Source: Seriola aureovittata (Eukaryota > Chordata > Actinopteri > Carangiformes > Carangidae). Taken from it: a DNA stretch of 64,000 nucleotides. The notes beneath the pieces were generated by a model that was not told where the DNA came from, made no database searches, and saw only the letters and a program-made list of their open reading frames with translations. Numbering within the stretch: position 1 is the stretch's first letter; every line of letters starts with the position of its first letter. The DNA lies in assembly GCF_021018895.1 (NCBI RefSeq), contig NC_079373.1, positions 17,913,501 through 17,977,500 of the forward strand, written 5' to 3'. The position numbers were made by a program, and so were the translations under genes. Below are positions 61,495 to 64,000 of the stretch, piece by piece.

Positions 61495-61521
61495 CCTCTC
61501 TCTCTCTCTCTCTCTCTCTCT
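61495..61521. repeat. (CT)n microsatellite
   Basis: CT run of about 27 bp ending in GTGCAGTGCACAG, just upstream of the GC/CpG-richer block. Confidence 0.93.
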
Positions 61522-61757
61522 GTGCAGTGCACAGCGCTGGCAGGCGGTGGGATGGGAGGTTTTCTTTGGCAGTCTGCTCCCCCTCTCTTGGCTGGGACAG
61601 GCCCTGGAGCGTGCTACTGGCTGGGAGTGTGGAAGGGAAGCGGGGAGGTAGTGAAGGAGGAGGGGAGGGAGGGAGAGAGGGCTTGGGAGGAGGGAGACTA
61701 GAGGGGTGGAGGCGTGGTCTTGCAGCTGCTAATGAAGTCTTCTCTTTTCATCCTCAG
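61522..61757 (+). promoter_or_regulatory. GC/CpG-richer block upstream of a candidate 5' exon
   Basis: Contains GCGCTGGCAGGCGGTGG, then a strongly purine-rich run with repeated GGAGGGAGGGAGAGAGGG-type elements (61640-61710), then GGAGGCGTGGTCTTGCAGCT. Clustered CpGs and G-rich GC-box-like GAGGCGTGG precede a pyrimidine acceptor. This would fit a TATA-less promoter or the intron immediately upstream of an exon. The 131-codon frame across it (61425-61820) is low-complexity and not credible. Confidence 0.25.
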
Positions 61758-61969
61758 AAGGCAGAGTGTGAGCGGACGGGCCCAGGATCTGCGTGGCTCC
61801 ACTGCTTTCTCTGCCTGTAAAGTGTGCCGAGCGCCGCTCTGCTCTGCGCTGCCTGTGTGTCTCAGCACCCGCCTCCCACAGCTGAGAGATACAAAGAGAC
61901 CAAGCCTGAGAGACACCGCTACAGTCATGAGGCTTTCCCTTGTATCGACTCCACAGCATTACTCTTGAG
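61758..61969 (+). other. Candidate 5' untranslated exon (212 nt)
   Basis: The acceptor TCTTCTCTTTTCATCCTCAG (AG at 61756-61757) and near-consensus donor CTTGAG|GTAAGA (GT at 61970-61971) bracket a GC-rich, CpG-containing block (GTGTGCCGAGCGCCGCTCTG and on). Two + frames carry stops, so it is probably untranslated. A short ATG frame (61927-61968, MRLSLVSTPQHYS, then TGA) ends one base before the donor and would be an upstream ORF. The exon shape, composition jump and splice signals together are the best gene evidence in the window. The gene itself would lie to the right. Confidence 0.42.
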
Positions 61970-62139
61970 GTAAGACTTCAGACAGTCTCCTCCTTGTGTG
62001 CTGGTGTGCTGCTCCTGCCTGTCTTTCTCTCACTGCTCCCCTTTACTGTCTGTCTGTCTCTGTTGATTGTTGTGGTGGTGGTGGTTGTGGTGGGTGGGGG
62101 TGTAAAGGGGTTGTCCGGTTTAGGTCCCTCCCACTTTTA

Positions 62140-62170
<31 letters not shown>

Positions 62171-62771
62171 CAAACAGTATGTGCAATGGTAGGTAGGTAG
62201 GTGTGTGCTTGTGCAAGCAACCATGAGTATACTGTATGTGTGTGTCTGTACCTATGCACGTTTCCTACACTGTTTTTGTATGACCACAGACTGAGTCAGC
62301 ATTCAGTGAAAGGTTTATGTTAATGGTGATGAATGGCTCCTACTGGTCAGGCAAGGAAGAGGGTCAGACCGGGGCTGAGAAGCTCTGGAAAAAGGATGAT
62401 GGGACATTAGTTATGGGATGGGAACTTTGGTAACAGTTTACTGGAGGTGAATATTCCCTTTTTTTCAGAATAGGTTTTTGTCAGGTGAATTTAATATCAC
62501 TGTTTTTTAATTTTATTGTTGGTTTGGTCTAGTGCTAGTGTAATATACAGCTGTACAGTGATACCACCCTCTAATTTCAAATGAGCTGTTAAATGTTTTA
62601 CAGGGCAATGTTACACCTAAGTGTGTGTGTATGAGTGTGTGTTTGTGTGGACACGTGTGGAGATGTTTATTTGCCCTGTTGATCGCTGTTTAAAGCAGAT
62701 GGATGCAACAGGCTACTGGGGCTCATCTCTGTAAATAAAAAGGACAGGAGACAGTCTGTACTCATCTGCAG
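61970..62771. other. Intron-like stretch with TG and GGT repeats
   Basis: GGT-rich tract at 62070-62105, perfect (TG)14 at 62141-62168, and a GGTA tetramer repeat at about 62188-62203. Nothing else was recognised. Confidence 0.55.
62141..62168. repeat. (TG)n microsatellite
   Basis: Perfect TG run of 28 bp inside the stretch just described. Confidence 0.94.
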
Positions 62772-62960
62772 CCCAGTGACACCAGGCTTTGAAGTGATTT
62801 CACTGGATCTGTCCTCCTCCCCGCTGGGCAATTCAGATCCGGCCTGCGACTCACTCACTTTCATCCACATTCCCTTGGAAATCCATCCATCTGTATTCTT
62901 TCACTCACCTCCTTCCTGCTCCCATTCACCCTATGAGTTCTTGCACCCTGTTACCCCTGG
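62772..62960 (+). CDS. Candidate coding exon (189 nt), gene unknown
   Basis: The acceptor GTACTCATCTGCAG (AG at 62770-62771) and a strong donor, CCTGG|GTGAGG (GT at 62961-62962), bracket 189 nt. One frame stays open across the whole block in phase 1 at both ends (...VTPGFEVISLDLSSSPLGNS, then DPACDSLTFIHIPLEIHPSV, ending ...YEFLHPVTPG). The peptide is non-repetitive, and the other two + frames are interrupted. The upstream pyrimidine tract is only moderate, and no family is recognised. It lies 0.8 kb downstream of the 61.76 kb exon candidate on the same strand, which raises its plausibility somewhat. Confidence 0.3.
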
Positions 62961-63260
62961 GTGAGGCCATCACCTCCTATCAACACCTACTGTTTTCTCA
63001 TAGTGTTCCTACAGTTTTACTCTCCATCCCCACTAGTTTGACACGCTTCTAGCGAACGGGTCTTTCCGATACCTCTCCCGGAAAAAAAACTAAGCGACTT
63101 TCCATTAGTTTCTGCTGGGCCATGAGAATTATGGTTTCCCAAATGAATAGTGTACAGGAGCCTGGCTTAATTGAAAAAACACAAGCATGGTCTGCCATGA
63201 AGGAGACGGTCCTTGTGTCACTGTTGAACTGTGTGAATGTACTTTCCAGAGCTGGCTAGG
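62961..63260. other. Unannotated stretch
   Basis: Nothing recognised. A patch at 63035-63130 (ACGCTTCTAGCGAACGGGTC and on) carries several CpGs. Confidence 0.45.
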
Positions 63261-63308
63261 GGGAGAGAGAGAGCGAGAGAGGGAGCGAGAGAGAGAGAGA
63301 GAGAGAGG
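63261..63308. repeat. Imperfect (GA)n microsatellite
   Basis: GA repeats with GAGC and GGGAGC interruptions, ending in perfect GA. Confidence 0.93.
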
Positions 63309-64000
63309 AAAATACAAAAAAAAGCATGAGATAAGCTCAGGCAAATAAAGTTCGGAAACGAAAGTGTGGAAAATCAAAAGGACTGATTGAAAACATTGTG
63401 GGTACTATAAAATATAGATTTGGAAGTGAATGAATTACGAGAGGACTCAGAAAACTGTTTAAAAATTCTTCTGAAGGAGCCCAGAGGAAGAGAGAAAATG
63501 TGTGTGTCAACTTCCAGTTTGGCTTCATCTGGTCTGTCACCCAGGTCAGTGTGTATAAAAGGTTATTTAAGTGGGATATAATGGCAGAAGGAAGCCATCA
63601 TGAGACTGTTTGCTGGTCATTAAGCCCTAAAGGTCAACAATAGAAGCCACTGTAAAAACCTGTTTGATTGCAGTCTAGCTAACAAGCAGCATCTCTCCCA
63701 TGATTTTCCCACCAGGGGGTCATCATAACATTTAACCCTACTGGGGGAGTCTGCTCAGCTGTGAGAAAGTTTGTATTGTAATGAGACCACCAGTGAGTCT
63801 TTAGAGAAGTTTGTTCTATATTGCAGAATTTCCCATGTGAAAATATTTGACATATCCTATCAATATCTGTCTCATTATCTTTTATTGTGTCTGCTGCCTA
63901 CTGCTCGTCTCTTCCACTTCAGTTTTCTCCCACCCTCTTTGCTGTGTTTGTGTGGCACCCCCATATGGTGATGATTGAGACTCTGTCATTGGTTCAGATG
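63309..64000. other. Unannotated stretch to the window edge
   Basis: A TATAAAAGG string at about 63553 is the only promoter-like word, with no supporting context. No gene was recognised. Confidence 0.45.

Noticed and set aside
63545..63570. TATAAAAGG as a TATA box
   Set aside because: A single word in AT-rich DNA, with no initiator, CpG context or downstream exon. Such words are expected by chance.

Overview
This 64 kb window looks like gene-poor nuclear DNA of a teleost fish, most likely a percomorph. Three things point there. First, it has very dense, long dinucleotide microsatellites, (CA)n and (GA)n up to more than 100 bp. Second, it is moderately AT-rich and has no operon-like or densely coding structure. 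Third, it carries several interspersed repeats whose sequence I recognise from memory as common in percomorph genomes. Family names would need Dfam/RepBase.

No complete protein-coding gene can be supported. Every long open frame I inspected is a microsatellite translation, an accidental opening in a GC-rich patch, or part of an interspersed repeat. None shows a recognisable domain: no reverse transcriptase, transposase, kinase, homeobox or zinc-finger array. The window is best read as a large intron or intergenic stretch. Possible exons, supported only by splice-site consensus, are at 1480-1506, 39463-39604, 40495-40551, 50391-50461, 61758-61969 and 62772-62960, all on the + strand. The strongest is the 61.76-61.97 kb block (good acceptor, good donor, CpG- and GC-rich context), which reads like a non-coding 5' exon. 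An open, splice-flanked 189-nt block follows 0.8 kb downstream. They may be the start of a gene running out of the right edge.

Layout. 0-5 kb: a near complete terminal-inverted-repeat element (about 197-740), then a cluster of long GA and CA tracts. 5-14 kb: mostly featureless, with a GC-rich patch near 5.8 kb. 14-22 kb: two direct copies of one interspersed repeat about 7 kb apart, and a second, half copy of the 0.2-0.7 kb element at 20.4 kb. 28-37 kb: three copies of another common fish repeat (28.35, 32.41 and, inverted, 36.57 kb). The 32.4 kb copy is split by a short, apparently 5'-truncated retroposon tail. A further repeat rich in TGACCTT motifs lies at 34.7 kb. 38.9-39.6 kb: a 128-bp GT/GA tract, a purine-rich block and a possible non-coding exon. 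44.7 kb: a decayed SINE-like copy. 48-52 kb: a near-perfect hairpin, a CCAAT/CRE-like patch, a splice-flanked exon candidate and an imperfect 63-bp tandem duplication. 56-64 kb: GC-rich patches, a long CA tract and the exon candidates near the right edge.

I found no evidence for a novel biological system. The observations most worth checking are the exon candidates, the nested repeat insertion and the duplicated 63-bp unit.
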